From Monodelphis domestica (taxonomy: Eukaryota > Chordata > Mammalia > Didelphimorphia > Didelphidae), in assembly GCF_027887165.1 (NCBI RefSeq), contig NC_077235.1:51175895-51239894 (forward strand): 64,000 bases of DNA. The letters are read 5' to 3'. The notes under the pieces are model-generated. The model did no database searches and was not told where the DNA came from. It saw nothing but the letters and a program-made list of their open reading frames with translations. Within the stretch, counting starts at the first letter, position 1; each line of letters opens with the position of its first letter. Made by a program: the position numbers and the translations under genes. Positions 1-9,810 of the stretch are shown here, piece after piece.

Positions 1-1000
1 CAAGGAATGGTCCTCTGGGTAGAAGGTTGGGGAAAGGATTTATTGGAGAACAGAGATGACGTAGAATCAAAAGATCTCAGGTTTGTTTTTTTAAGTACAA
101 TTGAATTGACTCTACACAAGAATTCGGGCATCTTTTCCTTTGATTTCGATTCACATGGCATGAATTTTGTTTTTCAATGTAATTCTTTGAGTAAATGACC
201 AATCTCCATTCTTCTGACCTGCCCCATTGCAAACACTGAAATTGTAATCATGATTTAGGTTCTCATCGTGGGTGGGGGCTTGGGGAGCCCTGTACTGGAA
301 TGGGAGCAAATGGGAAAGTTATTTACAGCCTGGTGGTCTCCTCCCCACAACTTCTGCTGCCATTTCAGTTCATCTTAATTCTTTGAAGGAAGAAGACTAA
401 TGGTTCTACCAGCAGAGGCAGCCAGTATGGGGATATGCAGTGCCAGGTCTCACGCAGTAGCTAGTGATCACACCTCCAGAGATCCTTGCAACACTTCATC
501 TAATCCCAGCTGGGCCTTACCCGAGCAGAGGCAGCAATTATGTGTAGTGATCTTTGCGTGTAAACAAATGTCCATGGGGTACTCCTTCATAAGCAGCAAA
601 GTCATTTCACTCACTAGCCAAATTAAATTGGAAGGAAGAGCTCAGATCCTGAAAAATGGGGCCTACTCGTTTGCCTTTCTGAGAATGTTTCCAGAATCAA
701 CTAGCAGAGAAAGGCCAGGCTGGGGGGAAGCTTACAGTAGAATGGAAGGTCCTGGAGGGCAGAGTCCGTTTTGTTTTTGCCTTGGCATCCTCAGTGCTTG
801 ACACATGGGTTGCTATGGCCAAAGAATGCATTACCAAGCAGACGGCCCATTGATGGTTGGCCTCTCTGTATTAAGCTAGGCTAGTCAGTTGCCCAGACCA
901 TTCTCAAAGGCTTTCCAACATGGGAACACCTGCTAAAGCTTCCTGGGCCTAGCCTTTGAGAACCCAAGGTAATTAATGTGGCATCTGAGGCAGCCTTGTA
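1..1000. other. Unassigned sequence, no gene seen
   Basis: I see no coding exon, RNA gene or clear repeat. Open frames here (for example 400-801) lack recognisable domains and show no splice-bounded structure, so I treat them as chance frames. Composition is ordinary AT-balanced mammalian intergenic or intronic DNA. Confidence 0.5.
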
Positions 1001-1195
1001 TAGCTGATAGAAGTCTAGCCTTGGAGTCAGGAAGATCCAAGTTCAAATCCTGCTTCTGACACATGATGTGTGACCTTCCTAAGTTACTTAACCTCTCCGT
1101 GTCTCAAACTATTCTCTAAAAAGATAAGTTACTACAGAGTTACTAATCTACTTTGTACATAGTAGGCACTCCAATAAATATTTGTTGCATTGAAC
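1000..1195 (+). repeat. MIR/THER1-type SINE with LINE2-like tail
   Basis: The core reads CTTGGAGTCAGGAAGATCCA, then TTCAAATCCTGCTTCTGACA, then a GTGTGACC...AAGTTACTTAACCTCT block, the standard MIR order. It ends with CATAGTAGGCACTCCAATAA, the 3' tail shared by MIR and L2. About 70-80% similar to the consensus by eye, so it is an old copy. Confidence 0.85.
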
Positions 1196-1207
1196 ATGCT
1201 CTTGTTC

Positions 1208-1441
1208 TAAAATATGGAAATGGGGGGGGGCAGCTGGGTGGCTCAGTGGATTGAGAGCCAGGCCTAGAGATGGGAGATCCTAGGTTCAAATCTGATCTCA
1301 GACATTTCCCAGCTGTGTGACCCTGGGCAAGTCACTTAACCCCCATTGCCTAGCCCTTACCACTCTTCTGCCTTGGAGCCAAGACAGAAGGTAAGGGTTT
1401 AAAAAAAATAAAATAAAAAATAAAATAAAATAAAATATGGA
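1208..1441 (+). repeat. Marsupial tRNA-derived SINE with target-site duplication
   Basis: The element starts in a G-run (about 1222) with CAGCTGGGTGGCTCAGTGGA, which carries a tRNA-like A box (TGGCTCAGTGG). A B-box-like GGTTCAAATCT follows, then the shared core, and an AAGGTAAGGGTTTAAAAA tail running into an A/T-rich stretch. TAAAATATGGA occurs on both sides (1208-1218 and 1431-1441), a target-site duplication of at least 11 bp. This points to L1-machinery insertion. Confidence 0.9.
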
Positions 1442-1464
1442 GAGGGAGGCACATGTGGATCATC

Positions 1465-1650
1465 AAGTCAGAGTGGAAAGAGACCATTATGATCATCTAA
1501 CTCAAACCTCTTGCCGCCCCCCATTTTTTAGAAAATAAAATGGGTTCAAAAAGGAAAAGTGATTTGCCCCAGGTCATGGCACGATGGAACTAGCTGATTC
1601 AAATCCAGTTTCTCTGCCTCCAGATACAGCTCCCTTTCTATTGTACCTGG
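1465..1650 (-). repeat. MIR-like SINE relic
   Basis: The plus strand shows the reversed MIR core: an A-rich GAAAATAAAATGGG stretch, then AAAGTGATTTGCCCCAGGTC, then GATTCAAATCCAG. Strongly diverged. Confidence 0.55.
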
Positions 1651-2234
1651 AGGCCTCCTTGGGGAAGCTGTTTGCTTAAGATCACACTTAAGACATGTTT
1701 TTCATTCATGTTGGAAATATCACATTTAAGATATAAGAAACCATTTTTTTCAATCTGAGGGCATTTCCTCTTTTACATAACTCCAGTGTTCCACTGCACA
1801 TCTGGCCATTTTCCATAAGTCTGCCTCTGTTCTGAGTCAATGGGGTACTAGAAATGGGGTACAATAGGCCTGGAAAGGGATAATACATGGAATTCTTTTG
1901 AAAGGATTTTTAGCAACAGTATCAAATCGAAATGATTGTCTTACTCTCAATAATTCTGCATCATGCTGCAGTCCTTGAGGAAGGATGAAAGCCTGGAGAA
2001 ACCTCAACAAACCCTGAAAAAAAGATACCAAGCTCCTATATGGAAAAAAGTCAATTGAGGAAGGCCTAGGGGACAATTTCTGGCAGCTGTCAATAAGGTG
2101 CGTGCTGGGGAGTTATATCTACTCTCCTTCCTCATACAATTTCCTCTGATTTCCATAGATATTTTTGCTAGAAAAAAGGGAGAGGGGATGGTGGAAGAGC
2201 TTCGACTCTATGGAGATGTTGCTGTTGATGCTGA
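1650..2234. other. Unassigned sequence, no gene seen
   Basis: No recognisable repeat consensus, exon or RNA gene. Two overlapping minus-strand open frames (1706-1888, 1837-2076) have no family resemblance and are treated as chance. Confidence 0.45.
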
Positions 2235-2445
2235 TAGCCTAGAATGAAAATAGTGCTAGATTTGAAGTCAGAGATCCAGGGTCCAAATCCTGACACTTAC
2301 AGCCTGTGTGACCTTAGACAAACCACCTAACCTCTCTGGGCCTCAGATTCCTCATTTGTAAAACAAGCAGGGGCAGGGGGGAGTCATGGACTAGATGGCA
2401 TCAGAGATGAGATCCCTTCTAGCTCTAGAGCTATGATCCTGTGAA
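2235..2445 (+). repeat. MIR/THER1-type SINE, nearly full length
   Basis: Contains GATTTGAAGTCAGAGATCCA, CCAAATCCTGACACTTACAG, TGTGTGACCTTAGACAAACC, CTCTCTGGGCCTCAGATTCC and a 3' part (ACTAGATGGCATCAGAGATG ... CTAGCTCTAGAGCTATGATC) typical of the longer therian version of the element. Confidence 0.85.
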
Positions 2446-3145
2446 TCTGTGAGGGTAGAACTTCCTAATATGTGCCCTTGGGCCAATACCTTTACCAGTT
2501 TGAGCAAGTTTCTTCATTGTTTCTCAGTTCTTCCTTCTAACATCCTCTTCTCCCAGTTCCCTGAGCTCTGTTTCAGCCTCCTGCCAAATTTACACCTTAG
2601 ACATCACTGTCACTTGAAATTGTCACACTTCTTAAAACCCTGAACTCTAGAAATTCATTTCTTGTCCTCTTTCCTGATCAGCTCCCTTCTAAGCTTTGGC
2701 ACTCTTGACACAATTCTGAAAGGATCATGCCGTGCTTTTGTACTTATCCTCTGTTGCCTGCCTTCACTTCCATGTTCTGTACATGCTTATCAGTGGATTT
2801 CCTGTACATCCATACTGGCCTCTCTTTGTGAACCCAGACTTTGTTCCTGGGCATTGCCCTCTCCACACACTTAGATCCCTGTAGCATTTCAGTCCATGGG
2901 ATCCCACCTATATTTCCCTGAACCCTTTGAATTCTACTCTTCCCAAACCGAATATATGTATCAGTTTTGGTGGCTTTCTGCTCATTCTCTATATCAAATG
3001 CTAAGGAGGAAGGGTAACTTCTCCCTAGGGTTTCAATCATTTACACCCCAGCAACCAGTTCCTTCTTTGTTGGTAAGAACTGGATCCCCAATAGCTATTC
3101 CCCTTTATGGGTTTCTACTTTTTGAAGGATGAAATTATCATGAAG
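2446..3145. other. Unassigned; possibly decayed L2-type LINE
   Basis: Pyrimidine-rich on the plus strand, with phrases such as CTCCCTTCTAAGCTTTGGCA that loosely resemble L2 3' coding remnants. No frame is maintained. I cannot assign it with confidence and see no gene. Confidence 0.3.
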
Positions 3146-3149
3146 GCAA

Positions 3150-3880
3150 GCCAGGAAATTATTAGCTGCTCTGCTTTTGGCAGAGAGAGAGAGAGATCTC
3201 CAGCTGAGATTCTGATAATTGAAATTCCCTACCAATCCTTTATCATGCTTCTATGCTCTGCTTTTGGCAGAGGAAGACCTTCAACAGATGTCCAGATAAT
3301 TGAAGTCCTCGATGCCTCCATACTAGGCTTGTGATCTGCTTACCAAACTCCTCATCTATTACTTCTTTCTGTCCAGGGGGTCTATAGTACACTCCAATGG
3401 TGATTTCACTTCTACTTCTGTCCCTGTTGTCCTCCAACATGTTCTTCCCTTCTGGTTCCTGAACTTCCTCACATGAATTAATCTCTTGAATATACAATGC
3501 TCTTCAACTCTGGCATTCTCCTGATTGCCTTTCTTACTTTTTTAAAGTAAGGTATACATTTCTACAGCCATATTCTAGTCACAGGTCCCATTCTATCATG
3601 TTTCAGTGATACCTCTGGGATCCAATCTGTCTCTTTGTATTCAGCCTTCAAGTTCCCCTTGCTTGTTATATTTTGCTTTTCATGTTTGTGTATAGATATC
3701 TCGGGCCATGGGTATTATTATCGGTCCCTCTCCTGGATTCTGACAATGGTAAGTTCTTCCTATGTTGTAGCTGTTCGCTGTGGTATCTAGCTTGCCAGAT
3801 AATGAGGCGAGTTTCTCCCTCCCTCCATTTTTCTCCAGAGTTTGAAGTCTTTTGTATTAGATTTGCAAAATTCCAGGCAA
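3150..3880. repeat. Fossil interspersed repeat of uncertain family, with an 87-bp internal tandem duplication
   Basis: GCTCTGCTTTTGGCAGAG occurs at 3168 and again at 3255, each followed by a diverged version of the same downstream text (CAGATAATTGAAGTCCTC versus TCTGATAATTGAAATTCCC). The rest (for example GGGGTCTATAGTACACTCCA and GGGATCCAATCTGTCTCTTT) reads like an old amniote LINE or retroelement in antisense, but I cannot name it. Confidence 0.4.
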
Positions 3881-4119
3881 ATTACTCTTAGCAGTGCATG
3901 CCTGGTCAGGAGCCTATCATTCCTATATTTCGAGCCATGGTTCAGAAGTCTAAAATCTATTCTTTTTTTCATTTAAAAAATCATGATCTTGACAAACATC
4001 AACAAACAAGAGCAATTTCACATACAAAGAACAAAGGAGTATTATGTGAAACTGAAAGTCTTAAACACATAGCTTGGTTTTTTGAGTATTTCTTAAATTT
4101 AAAATGGAAGGAACAACAT
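3881..4119. other. Unassigned sequence
   Basis: AT-rich stretch with no recognisable gene or repeat. The overlapping open frames on both strands are short and featureless. Confidence 0.4.
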
Positions 4120-4560
4120 GGAACCTCAGAGTTGCAAGCAACCTCTCGGAGGCCATTCTATACTTGAATAAGAATCAATTGTATAAAAGACCTAAGAAGT
4201 GGTCAGGTCTTTGTGAGGAGGATTTCAGTAAAGGGGAACTTACTACTTTTTTCTGAAGCAGTCCATTCCCTTTGGGACAATGCTAATGGTTAGCACATGT
4301 TTCCTTATAGCAAGTCTAAAGTTGCCTCTGTACAGCTTTCACCCAATGCTCGTAATTTCTCCTTTTGAGGTTCAACAGAACAAGACTAATTATCCCTCGT
4401 CCATGAGACAGCCCTGCTCTAAATCCCTCTTGCCTACCTGGAGGATAAAACACTCCTCAGCCCAGCATCAAAAACTCTTCCTAATGTGACTCCACCACCA
4501 TTTTCAGACTAATGTCATCAAGACTCCCTTTCACAAATTCAGTGTTCCAGACAAACTACC
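4120..4560 (-). repeat. CR1/L3-type LINE 3' fragment, antisense
   Basis: The plus strand reads the familiar antisense 3' region of this LINE group: GCAGTCCATTCCCTTTGGGA, TTGCCTCTGTACAGCTTTCA, CCCAATGCTCGTAATTTCTC, AACAAGACTAATTATCCCTC, then CATGAGACAGCCCTG. The same text order recurs at 43.4-43.8 kb, so this is a family and not unique sequence. Confidence 0.65.
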
Positions 4561-4599
4561 CTGGCCATTCCTCAAACTGAACACCCCATTTTCCCCTTC

Positions 4600-4850
4600 C
4601 ATGTGTTTGTAAAAGCCCCCTTCCTCATCTCCACTTTTAAGAAATCCTGTCTTCTTTTGAGACTCATCTCGGGTACCGCCTCTGCTGTGAAGTCTCCCTT
4701 GCTCCCCCCTCCACCAGTTTGTTTGCCTTCTCTCTTCTCAATTGTTGTCATCCAGAGCTTATTTGGATTGGTTTGGGGAAATTGCACAGTCACTTAAATG
4801 ACCCCAATCTTCTCCCTGGCCCAAAGGCCTATCTTTTTAACACTCATCGT
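4600..4850 (+). repeat. L2-type LINE fragment
   Basis: CCCCCTTCCTCATCTCCACT ... AAGAAATCCTGTCTTCTTTT ... GACTCATCTCGGGTACCGCC ... TGAAGTCTCCCTTGCTCC follows the L2 3' coding and UTR text. No intact frame. Confidence 0.6.
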
Positions 4851-5009
4851 ATGATGGCGATGTTCTGGAGATGTGAGTCAGAGAATACAGCAGCTTCTGA
4901 AGAGATGAAAATGAAGATCACTAACAGGTCAGCAGTGAGACAGACCCTAATCCCAGGAGTTACCTTTAAATGGCAATCAAAGACTCAGTGCAAAGAAGCA
5001 CTTTCTAGA

Positions 5010-5215
5010 TGGATTATCTCATTGGAGCCTTAGGACAACCCTGTGAGTTAGGAGGTGTTCCGAGCCCTGTTTTATAGCTGAGGAGACCACAACACAAGGA
5101 GTTTAAGTGACTTGTCCAAGATCACACAGCCAGAAAAAGTCTGAAGTGTAATTTGGGCCCAGGTCTTCCCGACTCCAAGCTGCTCCTCTAAGCGTGCTCC
5201 ATGTGGTGGATATGA
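5010..5215 (-). repeat. MIR SINE, antisense
   Basis: Reversed core on the plus strand: TTATAGCTGAGGAGACCACA, AAGTGACTTGTCCAAGATCA, CACAGCCAG, GGGCCCAGGTCTTCCCGACT, CCAAGCTGCTC. Confidence 0.85.
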
Positions 5216-5519
5216 GCAGGGGGAAAAATATTACAAATGAGGAATTAGGCAGAATTAGTGTGAAGGATGTCAACAAAACAATGTACAACCTGGAAGAAGG
5301 ATAGCTTGAGCATACAATACTAGCAAGGGGCAGCTACTGGGCATCCCCCAAGACCCACTGATGTCCCTGGAGTATGTGGAAAAGTGACCGGAAGCTGTGC
5401 AGCACCTCAAACCCTGCCCCCATCTTTGCTAGGCTAAATATATGGGGAATGTGGATGAGGGTTGCTGAGGATGGGCCGACATCAAGTGGTTATCACTGGA
5501 AGGAACATCCACATTAATG
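5216..5519. other. Unassigned sequence, no gene seen
   Basis: No repeat consensus, RNA gene or exon recognised. Confidence 0.4.
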
Positions 5520-5830
5520 AGGTTTCATTCAGTTCTTAAGACCTACTATGTGTTCCATCCTGTGCAAGGTGCCACATGCTAAAGGCAATAATAAAAACAG
5601 TCCCTGCCCTCAGTGATCTTGCATTCTATTATTCTAAACCAGCTCACAAATCTGATGGAGTATTGGCATGTACTTATTTGCAGAAGGATTGTACCCTGAA
5701 CTCTCAGTATAATGTAAACTCCTCAAGGGTAGGCTTTGTTCTATTTGCATCGTCGGATCCCATCACCTTACACAGACAGAGCTTTGCGCATAGTAGGCAT
5801 TTGAAAAATATGTGGCCAACTGAAGTAGAG
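5520..5830 (+). repeat. L2 LINE 3' end
   Basis: First part matches the L2 phrase order ACCTACTATGTGTTCCATCC ... ACAGTCCCTGCCCTCAGTGA. After a gap comes the terminal block TGTAAACTCCTCAAGGGTAG ... GCGCATAGTAGGCATTTGAA. Confidence 0.7.
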
Positions 5831-5986
5831 AAGTTAGAGGGGCAGATTCAGATGGAAGACCCTCTGGGTGGCCTCCTGCTGCTTTTCATTTCAGGAAAGG
5901 TGGAGCCATCACTACTTTGTTAGCTCTGCAAGGATAACACTCCAGTGCACAACCTGATCTGCAGGAAAGGAGGTAGAGGCCAATGT

Positions 5987-6011
5987 ACTGTTAGGTACGA
6001 TACCTAACAGT
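5987..6011. repeat. Perfect 11-bp inverted repeat, 3-nt loop
   Basis: ACTGTTAGGTA (5987-5997), loop CGA, then TACCTAACAGT (6001-6011). The arms are exact reverse complements. It sits at the 5' boundary of a MIR copy. Could be chance, a transposon-excision scar, or a small cruciform. Confidence 0.8.
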
Positions 6012-6345
6012 GGGAAAAGCACTAGAATGAGAGATGGAGGACCACCTATGTGACCTTGGACAAATCACTTAGTCTGTAAAAGCTTCGGTTTTTTCACTTG
6101 TACAAGGAGAGGCTTGAAGTAGATGACCTTGAAGGTTCCTGCCAGCTCCAAATTCTACGAGCCTAGTTGGGTGACCAAGGGTAAATTGTTTCATTTCTCT
6201 GAGCCTCTAATTCCTCCTCTGTAAAATGGGCAGATTAATTCTGACACTCCATCACTCCCAGGATTCTTGAGAGAACAGGACCCGTAAACCCTGAAGCAGT
6301 AGAGCACTGTAAGCTCTCCAAATTACATTAAAGTGATTCCATTAC
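6012..6345 (+). repeat. Two adjacent MIR-type SINE copies
   Basis: First copy: GAGAGATGGAGGACCACCTA ... GTGACCTTGGACAAATCACT ... GATGACCTTGAAGGTTCCTG. A second, partial core starts near 6165: GTTTCATTTCTCTGAGCCTC ... CCTCTGTAAAATGGGCAGAT. Both plus orientation. Confidence 0.75.
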
Positions 6346-6389
6346 AGGGTGTATATCCCAAGGTAGTCTGTGACCAAAGCTAAAGTCCA

Positions 6390-6600
6390 ATCCCTACCAC
6401 AATATCAATAACAGCATTCTTTGCGGTAGCAAGGAACTGGAAATGAAGTGGGGGGCCATCAATTAAGAAATGGGCAATCCAGCAGTGAAAATGAAAAGAT
6501 TACCAAGCCAAAGCTGAATTCTGAGTGATCAACCAATCAATGATGGTCCCATATGGCAAATAATGAAACACACATCCCACCTCACAGCAGAGAACAAGAA
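6390..6600 (+). repeat. L1 LINE 3' UTR fragment (marsupial type)
   Basis: Contains ACAGCATTCTTTGCGGTAGC, AAGGAACTGGAAATGAAG and GGCCATCAATTAAGAAATGG. This is the marsupial L1 version of the widespread 'GTAGCAAAGAACTGGAAAC ... CCCATCAATTGGGGAATGG' text. Confidence 0.65.
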
Positions 6601-6712
6601 TGTTGCATACCTCGCCAGACACGGGCACTCGAGTTATTTGTCTTTGTTAGAAGGGAAGATTCCATCTCAAGAGAGGAAAGAAAGACTTCTTTAGAAACAA
6701 CAACAATGCAGT

Positions 6713-6885
6713 ATAGGTGACTAGGCCTGGAGAGAGGAGAGCCAGTGTTCAAACTGACTTGGAGGCACTTCCTAGCTGTGTGACCCTGGGCAAGTCACTT
6801 CACCCCTATGGCCTAGCCATTACCACTCTTCTGCCTTGGAACCAATACACAGTATTGATTCCAAGACAGAAGGTGAGGAGTTAAA
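6713..6885 (+). repeat. Marsupial tRNA-derived SINE, 5'-truncated
   Basis: Lacks the GGCAGCTGGGTGG head. It starts with ACTAGGCCTGGAGAGAGGAG and then shows the standard GTGTGACCCTGGGCAAGTCA ... CTTCTGCCTTGGAACCAATA ... CAGTATTGATTCC ... AAGGTGAGGAGTT tail. Confidence 0.85.
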
Positions 6886-6922
6886 AAATTTTACTCACTC
6901 TCTCCTCAATTTTCCTTATTGG

Positions 6923-6981
6923 GGCAGCTGGCTCTTCTGCCTTGGAACTGATATTATTCTAAGACAGAAGGTGAGGGTTTT
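6923..6981 (+). repeat. Internally deleted marsupial SINE
   Basis: Head GGGGCAGCTGGCTC is joined directly to the tail CTTCTGCCTTGGAACTGATA ... AAGACAGAAGGTGAGGGTTT. The central ~130 bp (rest of the tRNA region and core) is missing. It lies about 40 bp after the preceding SINE, so the pair may derive from one locus. Confidence 0.75.
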
Positions 6982-7014
6982 TTTAGTATGATATAAAGAC
7001 AATCGGCATCAATA

Positions 7015-7389
7015 AATGTTTAATTGTTCTTAAAGAGTGTGGCATACATTCCCCAACAGGTATGTGATCATAGGAGGTGAACAGGCAGTTTTCAAAGAAG
7101 AGTCATAATAAAAGAGGAGCAATGCAAATGAAAATACGTCAGTTCCCACTCTACACCCACCAGACTGTGGCAGAAGAAAGAAGAAGGTAATAGTAAATGC
7201 TGGGGAGGGGGGGCTATGGAAACACAGGCACACTGACACACTGCTGGCAGAGCTGTGAATTAGACACCACTCTAGGAAACATTTTCAACATTATGGTAGA
7301 AAAAATCACTAAACTGTATGTGTACTCTATGGCCCAATTGTACTCAACAATCCCATATATACAAAAATATCAGCTGTATCAGTACTGTG
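7015..7389 (+). repeat. L1 LINE 3' fragment, left part
   Basis: GCAATGCAAATGAAAATACG ... AGTTCCCACTCTACACCCAC ... AGTAAATGCTGGGGAGGG ... CACACTGCTGGCAGAGCTGT follows the L1 3' coding/UTR text order. The element is interrupted by the polypurine tract and resumes at 8215. Confidence 0.75.
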
Positions 7390-8205
7390 TGTGTGGGAGA
7401 GAGAGAGAAAGAAAAAAGAAGGAGGAGAGAGAAAAAGAGGGGGAGAGAAAAAGAGAGAGGGAGGATAGAGAAAGAGGGAGAGAGAAAAAAGAAAAAGAGG
7501 GAGGGAGAAAAAGAGAGAGGGAGGATAGAGAAAGAGGGAGAGAAAAGAGGGAGAGAGAAAAAAGAAAAAGAGGGGAAGAGAGAAAGAGAGAGGGGGGAAT
7601 AGAGAGAAAGAGAGGGAGAGAAAAAGAGGGAGGGAGAAAAAAGAAAAAGAGAGGAAGAGAAAGAAAGAGGGAGAGAGAAAAAAAAGAGGGGAAGAGAGAA
7701 AGAGAGAGGGGGGAATAGAGAGAAAGAGAGGGAGAGAAAAAGAGGGAGGGAGAAAAAAGAAAAAGAGAGGAAGAGAGAGAAAGAGGGAGAGAAAAGAGGG
7801 AGAGAGAAAAAAGAAAAAGAGGGGAAGAGAGAAAGAGAGAAGGGGGAATAGAGAGAAAGAGAAGGAGAGAAAAAGAGGGAGGGAGAAAAAAGAAAAAGAG
7901 AGGAAGAGAGAAAGAGGGAGAGAGGGGGATAGAGACATAAAGAGGGGGACAGAAAAAGGAGAGGGAGAGATAGAGGGAGAGAGACAAAGAGAGGGAGAGA
8001 AAAGGAGGGAGAGAGAAAAAGAGAAAAGGGGAGAGAGAGAAAGAGGGAGAGAAAGAGAGGGAGAGAAAAAGAGGGAGAGAGGAAAAGAGGGGGAGAGGGT
8101 GGGAGAGAGGGGATAGAGAGAGAGAAAGAGAAGGAGGGAAAAAGAGGGAGAGGGAGGGAAGAGGGGAGAGAAAAAGGGAGAGAGTGAGAAAGGGAAGGAG
8201 AATGA
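7390..8205 (+). repeat. Polypurine (GAGA/GGGA/AAAGA)n tract with higher-order repeats
   Basis: About 0.8 kb almost entirely G and A on the plus strand. A landmark sub-block (G-run followed by AATAGAGAGAAAGAG) recurs at about 7592, 7708 and 7842, giving higher-order steps of 116 and 133 bp. The long minus-strand open frames rich in Ser/Phe/Leu/Pro exist only because a C/T-only strand cannot form TAA, TAG or TGA. The tract lies inside an L1 3' region. Confidence 0.95.
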
Positions 8206-8214
8206 GTGTCCACC

Positions 8215-8366
8215 ACCTGATTTGTTACTGAACAAACTGACAGCTGGATGGAATGGAATATTATTTTTCTATAAGAAGTGATAAATATGAAGAATTCTGA
8301 GAAATTGGGGGAGCCTAGTGTGAATCAGTGCAAAGTGAAGTAAGTAGAAGCAGGAGAAGGATTTCC
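8215..8366 (+). repeat. L1 LINE 3' UTR, right part
   Basis: GGAATGGAATATTATTTTTC ... TATAAGAAGTGATAAATATG ... GAATTCTGAGAAATTGGGGG ... TGCAAAGTGAAGTAAGTAGA ... AGCAGGAGAAGG is the classic L1 'GGAATATTATTGTGCTATAAG ... CAAAGTGAAGTAAGCAGAACCAGGAGAA' text. It continues the left part at 7015-7389. Confidence 0.85.
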
Positions 8367-9480
8367 AACAATGGATTGTGGGGACTTCCTCACCCCAGAC
8401 TTGAGAGGCCCGAGGGGGATGAAGGGAGGTGAGGGCCCTGGGGAGAGAATCGGCGGCGGCGGCCAATGTATGGATCGGTCTGTTTTGCTTATTAACTGCG
8501 CCGTTCGGTTGGCTGAGGACTGTTGGAGGGCAGAGGTGGCCGTGAGGGGAGTCACTGGGAAAGGGCCGAAATGTTATGAAAAACTGTCAATAAGCCATTC
8601 TTGTTTATACAGTTCTCAGCAGAGCTGGCTGTTCTCCCTGCTGCCACTGTGCAGTGGACAGCAGCTCTGGAGGTCAGGAGATGTTTGGAAGGAGAATCTG
8701 CGGGGCGGGCGGCCTGTGAGTGCCTTTCCCATACGCCAGGAGCGGAGGTGGGGCGGGGGAGACTAGAGCACTCTCTCCCATCCCCACTGAAGGGTGCTGC
8801 GCGTCACTGGGCTCCTGCATTGCTGAGAGCTTGCAGCCCATCATAAAAACGCAAGCGCTTGTGGCAAAAGTCCAGCCAGGTCCGCGGGGCCCTGCCCCCA
8901 CCCCAGCCCCATCGCCCCCGCACACGCAGGCACACGCACACTTACACACTCACAGGCAGGGGCTGGAGAGCTCCGAATACAGTCATTAGGAAAGCCTCCC
9001 TCCCTCCTCCCAGCAGAGAGCACTTTACCTGGGAAGGGCTAACCCATTAACCTATTAGCACCATTAACACTTCAGGGCAGCTTACTTTATCAGATTCCCG
9101 GCTGCGGAGAGCAGTATCCTGGGGCGGGGGAGCGGGGGCGAGGTGGGGGGAGGGAAAGGGCACTCAAGGGGCAGACAGCCCGAGATCCCCCGGAGATGAA
9201 GCCGGGGCACGAACCACAAAGCTGGAAGCCGAGAATTGCTGGCAATTTGACCCCTTGGGGGCAAGGGCGGGTGGGGCTCACTCACCTAGCCGGTGGGGCT
9301 TGAACCCCTCCGAAGACCTGGGTTTCTAAACTGCCGAGGGGCTGGGGAGAGGAACCTTCTTTAGCCCAGCTAACCGGACGCTTCTTAGCCGCTAAAGGGG
9401 GACGGGGCTATGGATGACGCAGTGGGTGCTGGGTAAACTGCCCACCCCGGGGCAAGAAAAGCCCGGAGGCCCGACTTTAG
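8367..9480. promoter_or_regulatory. GC-richer, repeat-free block, possible regulatory element or small CpG patch
   Basis: Includes a CGG run (8451-8462), several CpG-bearing stretches, and an AT-balanced segment around 9035-9105 (CCATTAACCTATTAGCACCA, then TTTATCAGATT, a GATA-type site) that looks like conserved non-coding DNA. A minus-strand splice-donor-like AG|GTGAGTG is readable at 9287-9281. I see no convincing exon; the many short open frames reflect GC content. Confidence 0.4.
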
Positions 9481-9624
9481 GTAAGGCTCTAGATAGCAAA
9501 GGAAGCCTGCAAGTATGGACCCGAGCTCCCCTGGCTTAGTTTACCCCAAGATTTTTTTTTTTTTTGCCTAGGGGTCATACAGACGCTAGCTCTAAGTATT
9601 CTGCCTACTTGTTTCGTTTCCTTA

Positions 9625-9810
9625 GGCTGCCCTCCCAGCACTGAAACAAGCACCAGATTAGAAATCAGAGAACTTGAGTTCGAATCCCACCTGGGTGGCC
9701 TTGACCAAGTCACTTCTCTCTGTGCCTCAGTTTCCTCCCCTGTTAAATGCAGCAGTTAGGTTAGGTGGTATTTGAAGTCCCTTACAGTTCTGGCATTCTG
9801 TGGCAACCGT
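9625..9810 (+). repeat. MIR SINE
   Basis: CACCAGATTAGAAATCAGAG, GAGTTCGAATCCCACCTGGG, TTGACCAAGTCACTTCTCTC, GCCTCAGTTTCCTCCCC and TTGAAGTCCCTTACAGTTCT are in the expected order. Confidence 0.85.

Noticed and set aside
1231..1300. tRNA gene (A and B boxes present)
   Set aside because: A and B boxes belong to the SINE head. The sequence cannot fold into a proper cloverleaf and is followed by the SINE core and A-tail.
7327..8235. Minus-strand 302- and 290-codon Ser/Phe/Leu/Pro frames
   Set aside because: They are the complement of a polypurine simple repeat inside an L1; same compositional artefact.
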